This document shows, in pieces, positions 1-6,330 of a DNA stretch of 6,601 nt (its first letter is position 1; the number at the start of each line of letters is the position of its first letter). The position numbers were made by a program, and so were the translations under genes. The notes below the pieces were generated by a model, which was not told where the DNA came from, did no database searches, and saw nothing but the letters and a program-made list of their open reading frames with translations. Source of the DNA: Sulfurivirga caldicuralii (GTDB taxonomy: Bacteria; Pseudomonadota; Gammaproteobacteria; Thiomicrospirales; Thiomicrospiraceae); NCBI GenBank assembly GCA_015661715.1, contig DQVN01000097.1, forward strand, positions 1-6,601. Direction: 5' to 3'.

Positions 1-291
1 ATCGAACAGTATCTGGCAGAACAGCGTGAGGGGGTGGATATGTTGGCGGAAAAGTTTGTTGAGGTCATTAAGCAAGAGCGGGAGCAGGGGTTGCAGGAAG
101 GATTGCAACAGGGGGTACAAAAAGGCTTACAACAGGGATTGCAGAAAGGTTTGCAACAGGGCGTACAACAAGGCCTGAAGGAAGCGGCGATCAGGTTGCA
201 TGAGAGCGGCTTTAGCGCGGAAAATGTGGCATCAACCTTAAAGCTTGATCTCCAGCAGGTCAAAGCCTGGTTAAGTGAACGTGAGAAATGA
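1..291 (+). CDS. C-terminal fragment of Rpn-family (PD-(D/E)XK) recombination-promoting nuclease/transposase-like protein
   Basis: The reading frame is already open at base 1 and stops with TGA at 289-291, so this is the 3' part of a gene whose start and presumed nuclease core lie upstream. The visible 96 residues begin IEQYLAEQREGVDMLAEKF, which fits the helical end of the Rpn/YhgA-like family. Eight G-[LV]-x-x tetrads follow, then a closing segment (HESGFSAENVASTLKL...VKAWL) that resembles the small helix-turn-helix-like tail common in these proteins. The family is known for RecA-independent recombination and DNA cleavage and is often present in many variable copies. The PD-(D/E)XK catalytic residues are outside the window, so activity cannot be judged. 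A GTG at 34 and an ATG at 40 exist in frame, but the open frame upstream of them argues against either as the true start. Family assignment rests on the tail architecture only. Confidence 0.72.
   Translation: MEQYLAEQREGVDMLAEKFVEVIKQEREQGLQEGLQQGVQKGLQQGLQKGLQQGVQQGLKEAAIRLHESGFSAENVASTLKLDLQQVKAWLSEREK
88..183 (+). repeat. Eight in-frame 12-bp degenerate tandem repeats coding G-[LV]-x-x tetrads
   Basis: Eight consecutive 12-base units encode GLQE, GLQQ, GVQK, GLQQ, GLQK, GLQQ, GVQQ and GLKE. The units differ mainly at third codon positions (ttg/tta, cag/caa, ggg/gga/ggc), so the protein repeat is better conserved than the DNA. Because the period is a multiple of three, gain or loss of units would keep the frame. 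Such Gln/Gly tetrads form a helical linker before the C-terminal tail in Rpn-like proteins. Confidence 0.85.
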
Positions 292-321
292 TCTCACTGC
301 GAAGGGCAAGAGACCGCATAG

Positions 322-986
322 GTGGTCAGTTTATTCGTAAGGCTAACCGTGCCCAACTTGCATCAGTCAATGGCTCAACAACAGCAGGGCCAAGGCCATA
401 AGGCTTTCAAGGACTATGAACCCGGTTTTATTCATATCGACATCAAATACCTACCGCAATTGCCCAGCCAAAAGAGTTGCAGCTATCCGTGGCCATCAAC
501 CGAGCCACTCGTTGGGTGGACTGGGAAATTCATCCCAGCAAAGATGCAGAAACTGCCGCAGCTTTTCTCGAACATTGGGTTGAGGCCCATTCAAGATCAG
601 CAAAATCCTGACTGACAATGGCAAAGCATTCACCGACCGCTTCAGCCCCTCAGGTGACCGAGTCCCCACTGGCAATCACCGTTTCGACCAGGCTTGTCAA
701 AAGCACGCTATTGAACATCGTCTGATTCAGCCCAGAAGGCCTCAAACCAATGGCATGGTGGCGCGTTTCAATGGCCGTATTGCCCAGACTACTCAAAACC
801 AACGATTTCAGTTCTCTGGCAGAATTTGCCAAGGCTTTGCGCCGTTATACTCACCTTTATCTCTATCACATTCCACAACGGGCTTTGAATCATCAAACGC
901 CCATGCAGGCATGACAAGCGTGGTATGAGAAAAAAGCAGAATTATGCAAATTTCCTGTAAATAATCTCACGGGTCTTGACACATAA
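322..986 (+). pseudogene. Decayed IS481-family transposase remnant (5'-truncated, multiple frameshifts)
   Basis: Joining three frames rebuilds an IS481-type DDE integrase core. Frame 1 (322 to about 470) gives HKAFKDYEPGFIHIDIKYLP, with the first Asp at 439-441. Frame 3 (about 477-604) gives SVAINRATRWVDWEIHPS. Frame 2 (605 to about 790) gives ILTDNGKAFTDRF, with the second Asp at 614-616, and then PQTNGMVARFNGRI. Frame 3 (792-986) gives a tail ending NLTGLDT. The third catalytic acid, normally Glu in NGMVERFNGRI, is Ala (gcg, 761-763). A further TGA interrupts the tail at 912-914. The N-terminal helix-turn-helix region is missing and no left inverted repeat was found. With three frame changes, a nonsense codon and a lost catalytic residue, this copy cannot make active transposase. 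Its upstream limit is uncertain; 292-321 could be part of the remnant but gives no recognisable protein. Confidence 0.88.
971..983 (+). mobile_element. Probable right terminal inverted repeat of the IS481-family remnant
   Basis: The sequence gggtcttgacaca reads TGTGTCAAGACCC on the other strand. This matches the TGT-starting terminal repeats usual in IS481-family elements. It overlaps the last codons of the transposase remnant (NLTGLDT, stop at 984-986), the normal arrangement at the right end of this IS type. No partner repeat was found upstream within the window, consistent with 5' truncation. The exact outer base is uncertain. Confidence 0.6.
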
Positions 987-992
987 CACAAC

Positions 993-1013
993 AAACCCGC
1001 CACAGGCGGGTTT
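993..1013 (-). terminator. Intrinsic terminator of the cco cluster, downstream of ccoS
   Basis: A perfect 9-bp stem (AAACCCGCC / GGCGGGTTT) encloses a 3-base loop. On the minus strand it is followed by the T-rich run GTTTGTTGTGTT, as in a Rho-independent terminator. It begins about 50 bases past the ccoS stop. On the plus strand the run after the stem is poorer (TTTGAAAGTT), but some bidirectional action on the convergent IS remnant is possible. Confidence 0.78.
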
Positions 1014-1064
1014 GAAAGTTAAGATCGTCGTGCTCTATTCCTGGAAAACGGCTATCAGCGCACC

Positions 1065-1304
1065 TTATCCCTTTTCATTTTCACCGTTTACCTGTGTTTT
1101 CTCTTTCTCGCCTTGCGTTTGACGCGCCTGTTCCCGCTGACGCATAGAGTCCATGGTGGGCTCTTCATCATCATCAAACAGAATGCGGTTGGCCGCCCCA
1201 TCCAAATCATCGAACTGCCCTTTTTTGGCCATCCAGATAAAGACCACCACGGCCAGAAAGCCAAACAGCAACACAAAGGGAATTAAACCGTAGATAACAT
1301 CCAC
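1065..1304 (-). CDS. ccoS: cbb3-type cytochrome oxidase assembly protein CcoS
   Basis: This 79-residue protein has one N-terminal membrane helix (about residues 4-26), followed directly by the CcoS/FixS signature KKGQFDDLDGAANRILFDDD (residues 28-47). The tail to residue 79 is hydrophilic, rich in Glu, Gln and Lys, and a little longer than in many family members. CcoS is needed for maturation of cbb3 oxidase in studied proteobacteria, where its loss leaves CcoN without heme b and CuB; its exact chemistry is not settled. The start is GTG at 1304-1302, sharing one base with the TAG stop of ccoI. A strong ribosome site (GAGGAG) lies about 9 bases upstream, which supports this start and suggests translational coupling. 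It is the last gene of the cluster. Confidence 0.94.
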   Translation of the reverse strand: MDVIYGLIPFVLLFGFLAVVVFIWMAKKGQFDDLDGAANRILFDDDEEPTMDSMRQREQARQTQGEKEKTQVNGENEKG

Positions 1305-3784
1305 TATTTTGCCCTCCTCGCCGCCTTAGCCTGATCGGAAAAAAAGGTGCGAATCCGCGCCGCATTGCCAATGACAACCAACGAGCTGATCGGCATGGTA
1401 ATGGCCGCAATCAGCGGGGTGAGTGTCGCGCTCATAGCTAAAGGCACCATAATGACATTATAGGCAATGGAACTGGCAATATTCTGGCGAATCGTTTTCA
1501 GCGTACGCGCGGACAGCCTGACCGCCGTATCCACCGCCAGCAACTCATTGTTCATCAACACCACATCGGCGCTGTCCATGGAAATATCCGTACCGCTGCC
1601 TAAAGCAATGCCCACATGAGCCTGTACCAACGCCGGCGCATCATTGATGCCATCGCCTACCATCGCCACCCGATCGCCCTGAGCCTGCAAGCGGGCAATG
1701 ACAGCATGCTTATCCGCGGGCAGCACCTCTGCAATCACCGTCATGCCGCCCAACTGTCGCGCGATTTCTTCCGCCACCGCTTGTCGATCGCCGGAAAGCA
1801 GGGTCACCTTTTTGCCCTGAGCCTTGAGCCGTTTAATCAACTCATGGGCATCTTCCCGCAGCTCATCTGCCAAGAACAATAGCGCCACCACTGCATTATC
1901 CCGCGCCACCCAAATGGCCGTCTGCCCCTTTTCTTGCGCCCGCTGCGCCAATTGCAACCAATCCTGCGGCAGAGAGAGGCCGTAGCTTTTCAGCCAGTCA
2001 TCATGACCTATCCGGTAGTGGTGGCCATTCACACGCGCCTCCACTCCCTTACCCGCATGGGTGGTAAAACCCTCTACTGAATAATCGGCCGGCAAAAAGG
2101 CGGGATGCTTCTCCTTCACCGAAGCGTAAATGGCCTGGGCGATGCTATGCTGCGAATGAAACTCCACCGCCGCAACCTGCTTCAGCAGCAGATCCGCATC
2201 CACCGCGCCCCGTGTATGGGTCGCCACCACCCGCATCGCGCCTTTGGTCAGGGTACCGGTTTTATCAAACACAAAGTGATTGATGTCATTGAGGATCTCC
2301 AGCACCGCCCCGTTTTTGATCAAAATCCCATTGCGCGCAGACACGCCGCTGGCCACAGCGATGGCCATGGGCGTGGCCAAGCCCAATGCGCAGGGACAAG
2401 TGATAATCAAAACCGCAGTACCCGCCATAATCGCCGTCTCAATTCCGGCATTGAAGTACCAATAAACCGCAGCGGCCACCGCCAGGGTGATCACGGCGGA
2501 TACAAACCAGGGCATAATACGGTCCGCCGTACATTGAATCGGCGCCTTAGAACCCTGAGCCGCCTCCACCATCTGGATAATACGCCCCAGTAGAGTGTCT
2601 TGCAGGATCTTCTCCACCCGCACCGTCAGGGTGGCATCCACGCTGATGGTGCCTGCCGCGACCTTATCGCCAGGCTGCTTATAGACTTCTCGCGACTCGC
2701 CACTGAGCATGGATTCATTGACATGACCAAAACCCTCTACCACTTCCCCATCCACCGGAATACGGTCCCCGGGACGAACCCGTACCTGATCCCCTACGGC
2801 CAGTAAGCGCACCGGCACCACTTCTTCTCCCGTTTCGGTCAGCTTGCGCGCCACCTTCGGCTGCAAGGCCATCAACCGCCGGGTGGCATCCACGGCCTTG
2901 TTTTTTGAAATCGCCTCCACATAACGCCCAATCAGCAGAAAGAAGATAAAATCGGTCATGGTGTCAAAATACACCTGTCCGACAATCTCTGTGGTATGCA
3001 AGGTGACCCAAACAGAGTAAAAATAGGTGGTCAAAATGCCCAAACTAATGGAGACATCCATCCCCAGACTGCGGGATTTCAAACTGGTCAAGGCCCCTTG
3101 GAAGAACGGCTTGGCTGAATAGAGCAAGACCACCGTGGCAATAGCCCACTGAATGTAATGAAAATAGTTGCGCCATTCCGGGTGTTCGTCCGCACCGGCA
3201 TATAACGCCACGGAGAACCACATGATATTCATCATGGCAAAGCCGGCGAACCCCAAACGATAGAGGAGATCACGGTTAGCCTGGCGCCACGCTTTCTCTG
3301 ATGCCGAAGGATCATAAGGGGCGGCATCATAGCCAATACTGTGAAGAATGCGGATAATCTCGCTGAGTTTGATGCGATTATTGTCCCACCGGATACGAAT
3401 CTGCTTATTGGTAAAGTTGACGTGCACAAAACGCACCCCCTCTACCTGGGCCAGGCGATGCTCGATCAACCAGATACAGGCGGCGCAGTGAATGGCTTCA
3501 GACAAGAGGGTGATTTCGCGGATATCGCCCAATTTATCCGTAAACTGAGCCTGAACTTCATCATGATCGATGAAATCCAGGTCTTTGGGCGGCGGCGGTG
3601 GGGGCGACAACAGCTCGCCATCTGGTGTACGCTGGTAAAAACTCTGTAGCCCCGCCTCGTGAATCACTTCACAGACGCTGGCACAGCCGTGACAACAAAA
3701 CGCCCGTTCTGCCCCTTCAATTTTGCGGACAACCCGCTCGCCGTCTGCGATCGCTTGTCCGCAGTGATAGCAGGTATCACTCAT
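1304..3784 (-). CDS. ccoI: CcoI/FixI copper-translocating P1B-type ATPase for cbb3 oxidase assembly
   Basis: The 826-residue inner-membrane ATPase exports Cu+ toward the periplasmic side for CuB assembly in CcoN. It opens with a Cys-rich metal-binding domain (C5-x2-C8, C30-C31-x2-C34). A Pro run (61-66) follows, then a heavy-metal-associated domain with CAAC at 100-103. Membrane helices lie at about 176-197, 208-230, 242-262, 271-290, 424-444, 452-478, 769-785 and 787-805. The actuator loop SGES is at 361-364, the copper-site CPC at 463-465, the phosphorylation motif DKTGT at 507-511 (Asp507), and the hinge GDGINDAP at 710-717. Length, CPC and the first Cys domain separate CcoI from ordinary CopA. 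The nucleotide-binding HP dipeptide is His-Ser here (546-547). ATG is at 3784-3782, overlapping the ccoH stop in ATGA, so translation is probably coupled. Confidence 0.97.
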   Translation of the reverse strand: MSDTCYHCGQAIADGERVVRKIEGAERAFCCHGCASVCEVIHEAGLQSFYQRTPDGELLSPPPPPPKDLDFIDHDEVQAQFTDKLGDIREITLLSEAIHCAACIWLIEHRLAQVEGVRFVHVNFTNKQIRIRWDNNRIKLSEIIRILHSIGYDAAPYDPSASEKAWRQANRDLLYRLGFAGFAMMNIMWFSVALYAGADEHPEWRNYFHYIQWAIATVVLLYSAKPFFQGALTSLKSRSLGMDVSISLGILTTYFYSVWVTLHTTEIVGQVYFDTMTDFIFFLLIGRYVEAISKNKAVDATRRLMALQPKVARKLTETGEEVVPVRLLAVGDQVRVRPGDRIPVDGEVVEGFGHVNESMLSGESREVYKQPGDKVAAGTISVDATLTVRVEKILQDTLLGRIIQMVEAAQGSKAPIQCTADRIMPWFVSAVITLAVAAAVYWYFNAGIETAIMAGTAVLIITCPCALGLATPMAIAVASGVSARNGILIKNGAVLEILNDINHFVFDKTGTLTKGAMRVVATHTRGAVDADLLLKQVAAVEFHSQHSIAQAIYASVKEKHPAFLPADYSVEGFTTHAGKGVEARVNGHHYRIGHDDWLKSYGLSLPQDWLQLAQRAQEKGQTAIWVARDNAVVALLFLADELREDAHELIKRLKAQGKKVTLLSGDRQAVAEEIARQLGGMTVIAEVLPADKHAVIARLQAQGDRVAMVGDGINDAPALVQAHVGIALGSGTDISMDSADVVLMNNELLAVDTAVRLSARTLKTIRQNIASSIAYNVIMVPLAMSATLTPLIAAITMPISSLVVIGNAARIRTFFSDQAKAARRAK

Positions 3785-4302
3785 GGCTGAGCAGCCTTGC
3801 CCGCCTCCTCAACCCAAAGAGAACGTCCCAACTGATACGTCATCTCCCCTTTTTTGATTTCCAGAACCACATCCCACTTCCCCTTCAGCGGCAGGGTTAA
3901 CTCACCTGTAAAGCTTCCATCAGGCTGTCGCGTCAATTTGACCTGCCCATCCTGGCTCTGGTCGGCTGGGCGGTAATAGAACAGTATCGCTTCGTCACCA
4001 ACAATCGTGACACCATCCCGGGTCATAATCCGCGCCTGAATATCGACCGGCTTTTTTTCCTGCAATAAGGGAATCTGCAGATCCATTGACCAGCCTTTTG
4101 CCTCCAAATCCTGCTGCCGACGCAGAATTTCCACGACACTGGCCTCTGCATGATCCAGATCGTTTTTTACCAGTCCGGGGTTGGTGACAATGGCCATATT
4201 GACCATGAACATATTCACCGACAGCACCAACACCAGCATCACCAACCAGCCAATGACAAAAGGGTTCTTAAGCGGGCGACTCCAGTCTTTATGCGCTTTC
4301 AT
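3781..4302 (-). CDS. ccoH: CcoH/FixH family cbb3 oxidase assembly protein
   Basis: This 173-residue protein has a short basic N-terminus, one membrane helix (about residues 14-37) and a periplasmic domain. The signature [20 protein letters not shown] (29-48) spans the end of the helix and the start of the domain. It matches the FixH pattern of VN...A...PGLV after the anchor. The rest is a beta-rich fold with a [20 protein letters not shown] stretch (124-143). CcoH is known to associate with CcoN and CcoP and to be required for stable cbb3 oxidase. The start ATG at 4302-4300 has an AAGGT ribosome site a few bases upstream. The gene sits 74 bases after ccoG, with a terminator-like hairpin in the gap, and overlaps ccoI by four bases. 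A less conserved sequence than CcoG or CcoI is normal for this family. Confidence 0.93.
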   Translation of the reverse strand: MKAHKDWSRPLKNPFVIGWLVMLVLVLSVNMFMVNMAIVTNPGLVKNDLDHAEASVVEILRRQQDLEAKGWSMDLQIPLLQEKKPVDIQARIMTRDGVTIVGDEAILFYYRPADQSQDGQVKLTRQPDGSFTGELTLPLKGKWDVVLEIKKGEMTYQLGRSLWVEEAGKAAQP

Positions 4303-4332
4303 GACTACCTTTGCGTTTTACGAAATGAAAAA

Positions 4333-4353
4333 GCCACGCCAGTCTGGCGTGGC
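4333..4353 (-). terminator. Intrinsic terminator/attenuator between ccoG and ccoH
   Basis: A perfect inverted repeat (GCCACGCCAG / CTGGCGTGGC, one central base) is followed on the minus strand by TTTTTCATTTC, the layout of a Rho-independent terminator. It lies 24 bases after the ccoG stop and about 30 bases before the ccoH start. All genes around it share one direction, so it would reduce ccoHIS transcription relative to ccoG unless readthrough or a local promoter compensates. Confidence 0.8.
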
Positions 4354-4358
4354 CATCT

Positions 4359-4364
4359 ATTATA
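4359..4364 (-). promoter_or_regulatory. Possible -10 element (TATAAT) before ccoH
   Basis: The minus strand reads GGCTATAATAGATGG just after the ccoG stop, an exact TATAAT. No good -35 box is seen at 16-18 bases spacing (CTCGGC at 17), and there is no extended TGn motif. It is only a candidate. If used, transcription would start at about 4352, within or beside the first arm of the hairpin, and give a short leader to ccoH. Confidence 0.25.
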
Positions 4365-4376
4365 GCCGGTGTTCAT

Positions 4377-5969
4377 TTAGCGCCGAGGCGGCGGGCCAAT
4401 AAACACACTCTCGTATTCTGCCCGCACCTCAGGATGATCCAGATCCTGCACGATTATCTTAATGGGTATGCGTTCAGAGGTAATCTTATCTTTGGGTATC
4501 CGTACCCGCAAGATACCTTGACCCACTGTGCCTGGCGCCACTGGAATGAACCGTTCAGTCAGATAAACCAATCCTTCCGGTCCTTCCACCGTGATCTTAG
4601 CTCGCATAGGGTTCGACGTTTTGTTCACAATCTTCACCGTATACTTGTTCTGAATAGAGCCATCGCTCATTTGGACAAATAACGGCGAACGATCCCGCAA
4701 CACCTTGACATCAACCGGCTCCAAATGGGTAAGCTTCCACACAAGCAGACCTGCAGCAATGGCCATAACCGTGGTGTAGACAATCACCCGGGGCCGCTTC
4801 CACCATGGCGGGGGCTCCTTACCCAGGAAGTCATCCAATGACGCATAACGAATCAACCCACGTGGCTTTTTAATCTTATCCATGATGCTGTCACAGGCAT
4901 CGATGCATAAACCACAGGTTATACAACCAAACTGCTGCCCCAGTCGGATATCCACACCGGTTGGGCAGACATCGACGCACAAGCGGCAGTCAATACAATC
5001 ACCAAAGTGCTTGTCGGCCGCCTCATTGGCCCGTTTACGCAATGCCTCATTAACCTTTTTCTTCGCCGCTTTCTCATCCAGCCCTTCGGCCAAGAACTGC
5101 TGCATCAGCTCCTGATCTAACCCTTGCGCCTTAAGTTCCTGCATCACCTTCTTCACATAGGCGTTGCGCTCTTTCATTTGCGCACGCGGCTCCCCCCGGT
5201 CTTTATCATAGGTCGGCAGAATCGTAGACTCATCGATCATCGCCCCTTGAATACGAGCGTAAGGACAGAAGCCGATACACACCTGCTCACGCATAAAACC
5301 GGCGAAGAAGTAGGTGGCCAGGCCGATCACGATAATCGTGGCTGCTTCCCAGAAATTCAGATCCAGATGGAATAGGCGCTTCCACAGATCAAAGGCATCG
5401 ACAAAAAAGGCCAGGAAACTAAATGAGGTGGCAAAACCGATTAATAACCAAACCAGATGCTTCGGCAGCTTAACCTTAATTTTCTCCCAACTCAAAGGCA
5501 TCTGATCTAGCTTGATCCGCTTGGCTGGGTTGCCTTCAAACTTTTCTTCCAACCAGGTGAACACATCGGTCCAAACCGTATGAAAACAGAAAAAACCACA
5601 CCAAACCCGTCCCGCTACGGCGGTCACCGCCGCCAGCATCAAAGCAAAGAACAGCAGGATCATGGCCAATACCCAAATATCCTGCGGCAGGATGGTAATA
5701 CCAAAAAAATGAAACTGACGATTAGGCAGATCCCACAAAATAGCCTGCTCTCCATTCCAACGCAGATAAGGACCGAAAAACAAGAGTAGCCACACGGATG
5801 CCGCCAGCCACTTCAGGGTGCGGAATCGGCCCGGTATCCGCTTCGCATGAACCGTTTTACCCGTATTGACCGGCAATATCTCTACGCCGATTTCCTCCAA
5901 AGTTCTCGAGTTGACATCATATTCATCCAATAAGGATTTTACGGTTCCATCCTTGTTTGCCTGTGACAT
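4377..5969 (-). CDS. ccoG: CcoG/FixG cytochrome c oxidase accessory protein (polyferredoxin-like, Cu handling)
   Basis: The 530-residue membrane protein has helices at about 52-69, 95-119, 170-192, 207-226 and 395-412. Two [4Fe-4S] Cys motifs are visible: C325-x2-C328-x2-C331-x3-C335-P and C349-x2-C352-x2-C355-x3-C359. Two membrane-linked CxxxC pairs occur at C124/C128 and C231/C235. The C-terminal part (about 420-525) is the beta-sandwich FixG domain. In Rhodobacter, CcoG acts as a cupric reductase that supplies Cu+ to cbb3 assembly, which fits the neighbouring CcoI. The protein is longer than the usual 460-490 residues because a charged helical stretch (about 263-322) separates GEPR from the first cluster motif. 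The first pair reads CGFFCFHT where CGxxCPQT is usual. The start ATG (5969-5967) has AAGGG about 10 bases upstream. Confidence 0.96.
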   Translation of the reverse strand: MSQANKDGTVKSLLDEYDVNSRTLEEIGVEILPVNTGKTVHAKRIPGRFRTLKWLAASVWLLLFFGPYLRWNGEQAILWDLPNRQFHFFGITILPQDIWVLAMILLFFALMLAAVTAVAGRVWCGFFCFHTVWTDVFTWLEEKFEGNPAKRIKLDQMPLSWEKIKVKLPKHLVWLLIGFATSFSFLAFFVDAFDLWKRLFHLDLNFWEAATIIVIGLATYFFAGFMREQVCIGFCPYARIQGAMIDESTILPTYDKDRGEPRAQMKERNAYVKKVMQELKAQGLDQELMQQFLAEGLDEKAAKKKVNEALRKRANEAADKHFGDCIDCRLCVDVCPTGVDIRLGQQFGCITCGLCIDACDSIMDKIKKPRGLIRYASLDDFLGKEPPPWWKRPRVIVYTTVMAIAAGLLVWKLTHLEPVDVKVLRDRSPLFVQMSDGSIQNKYTVKIVNKTSNPMRAKITVEGPEGLVYLTERFIPVAPGTVGQGILRVRIPKDKITSERIPIKIIVQDLDHPEVRAEYESVFIGPPPRR

Positions 5970-5996
5970 ATCAACTACCCTTATCTACTAATTAAT

Positions 5997-6010
5997 TTGC
6001 TATATATCAA
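5997..6010 (-). promoter_or_regulatory. Near-consensus FNR/ANR box upstream of ccoG
   Basis: The minus strand reads TTGATATATAGCAA, matching TTGAT-N4-ATCAA at nine of ten fixed positions. It lies in the AT-rich gap between the small gene's terminator and ccoG. Its centre is only about 34 bases from the ccoG start, so a class II start site (centre at -41.5) would fall just inside the coding region. Activation from here is therefore not straightforward. It could act on an upstream start, act as a repressor site, or be chance in AT-rich DNA. Confidence 0.4.
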
Positions 6011-6044
6011 AATATAACCATTTCTTATAACTGTCCAAAAAACA

Positions 6045-6070
6045 GAAAGCCTATCCGAAGATAGGCTTTC
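6045..6070 (-). terminator. Intrinsic terminator after the 47-aa gene, before ccoG
   Basis: A perfect 11-bp stem (GAAAGCCTATC / GATAGGCTTTC) with a stable TTCG loop on the minus strand is followed by TGTTTTTTGG. This is a strong Rho-independent terminator, 25 bases past the small gene's stop. It separates that gene from ccoG and implies that ccoG has its own promoter in 5970-6044 or depends on readthrough. Confidence 0.88.
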
Positions 6071-6094
6071 ACATGTCGTTATAGAAGTGTGAAC

Positions 6095-6238
6095 TCAACT
6101 CTTATCGTCACCGGTCTCACCGGTTTCGCCTTCCATGCCTTGGATCGCTTTCCACGCAAATGCGACCAATGAAACGATGGTCAAGACAACTGCGCCAATA
6201 GAGCCCCATAATACCCAATCATTATTCAATCCGCCCAT
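6095..6238 (-). CDS. 47-aa single-helix membrane protein between ccoP and ccoG; candidate small cbb3 oxidase subunit
   Basis: The 47 codons begin ATG GGC GGA (6238-6236) and end TGA (6097-6095). The ribosome site is excellent: AGAGGAG six bases before ATG. The protein starts MGGLNNDWVLWGSIGAVV, crosses the membrane once (about residues 8-28), continues AWKAIQGME, and ends in a short acidic tail with GETGETGDD. I do not recognise the family. It does not look like CcoQ, which usually lies between ccoO and ccoP and has a different sequence after its helix. Its position directly after ccoP and its single helix suggest an accessory oxidase subunit, comparable in kind to CcoM of Pseudomonas stutzeri, or an assembly peptide. 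That role is inference. The gene is bounded by its own terminator downstream and by a hairpin plus FNR box upstream, so it may be a separate transcription unit. Confidence 0.8.
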   Translation of the reverse strand: MGGLNNDWVLWGSIGAVVLTIVSLVAFAWKAIQGMEGETGETGDDKS

Positions 6239-6289
6239 TGTCAACTCCTCTCTTTATGCCTAACTTTCTTTGTATTAAAACACAAAATA

Positions 6290-6321
6290 AAGAAAGGGGA
6301 ATACTATGATTCCCCTTTCTT
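6290..6321 (-). terminator. Hairpin terminator downstream of ccoP
   Basis: A perfect 13-bp stem (AAGAAAGGGGAAT / ATTCCCCTTTCTT) closes a 6-base loop. On the minus strand it runs into TATTTTGTGTTTT, a T-rich but interrupted tail. It is 38 bases past the ccoP stop and would end or attenuate the ccoNOQP-type transcript before the small gene. The imperfect T tract suggests partial readthrough. Confidence 0.72.
6303..6308 (-). promoter_or_regulatory. Candidate -10 element of an FNR-dependent promoter for the 47-aa gene
   Basis: The minus strand reads CATAGT here, four of six matches to TATAAT. Its first base lies 29.5 bases from the centre of the FNR box at 6331-6344, the spacing of a class II FNR promoter with the activator centred at -41.5. 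The start would be near 6296, giving a leader of about 57 bases. The element sits in the loop of the ccoP terminator, so such a transcript would lack the complete hairpin. The placement is suggestive, not proof. Confidence 0.4.
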
Positions 6322-6330
6322 ACTCAGAAC

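Noticed and set aside
88..183. CRISPR or satellite-type array
   Set aside because: The 12-base units are coding, adjoin without spacers, and vary at synonymous positions.
322..615. 97-codon plus-strand frame as an intact small gene
   Set aside because: Only its first half matches the IS481 core; the second half is out of frame with the conserved SVAINRATRW segment. It is part of the broken transposase, not a gene.
650..832. 60-codon minus-strand reading frame in the IS remnant
   Set aside because: It is antisense to the transposase segment containing LTDNGKAF and PQTNGMV, so it has no independent coding signal.
1088..1410. Minus-strand reading frames overlapping ccoS and the ccoI 3' end in other frames
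   Set aside because: The ccoS and ccoI frames carry clear family signatures there. The alternatives give Trp/Arg-rich shadow peptides.
2105..2593. 162-codon plus-strand reading frame opposite ccoI
   Set aside because: It lies wholly antisense to the CcoI region holding the CPC and DKTGT motifs, and its product is a low-complexity His/Arg/Asn-rich sequence with no recognisable motif. It is a shadow of the real gene.
3341..3900. Overlapping plus-strand reading frames of about 100 codons opposite the ccoI 5' end and ccoH
   Set aside because: Both are antisense to well-supported genes, overlap each other, and show no domain or ribosome-site support.
6095..6238. Assignment of the small gene as ccoQ
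   Set aside because: Its sequence lacks the features I associate with CcoQ, and it lies after ccoP rather than between ccoO and ccoP. Calling it ccoQ would overstate the evidence.
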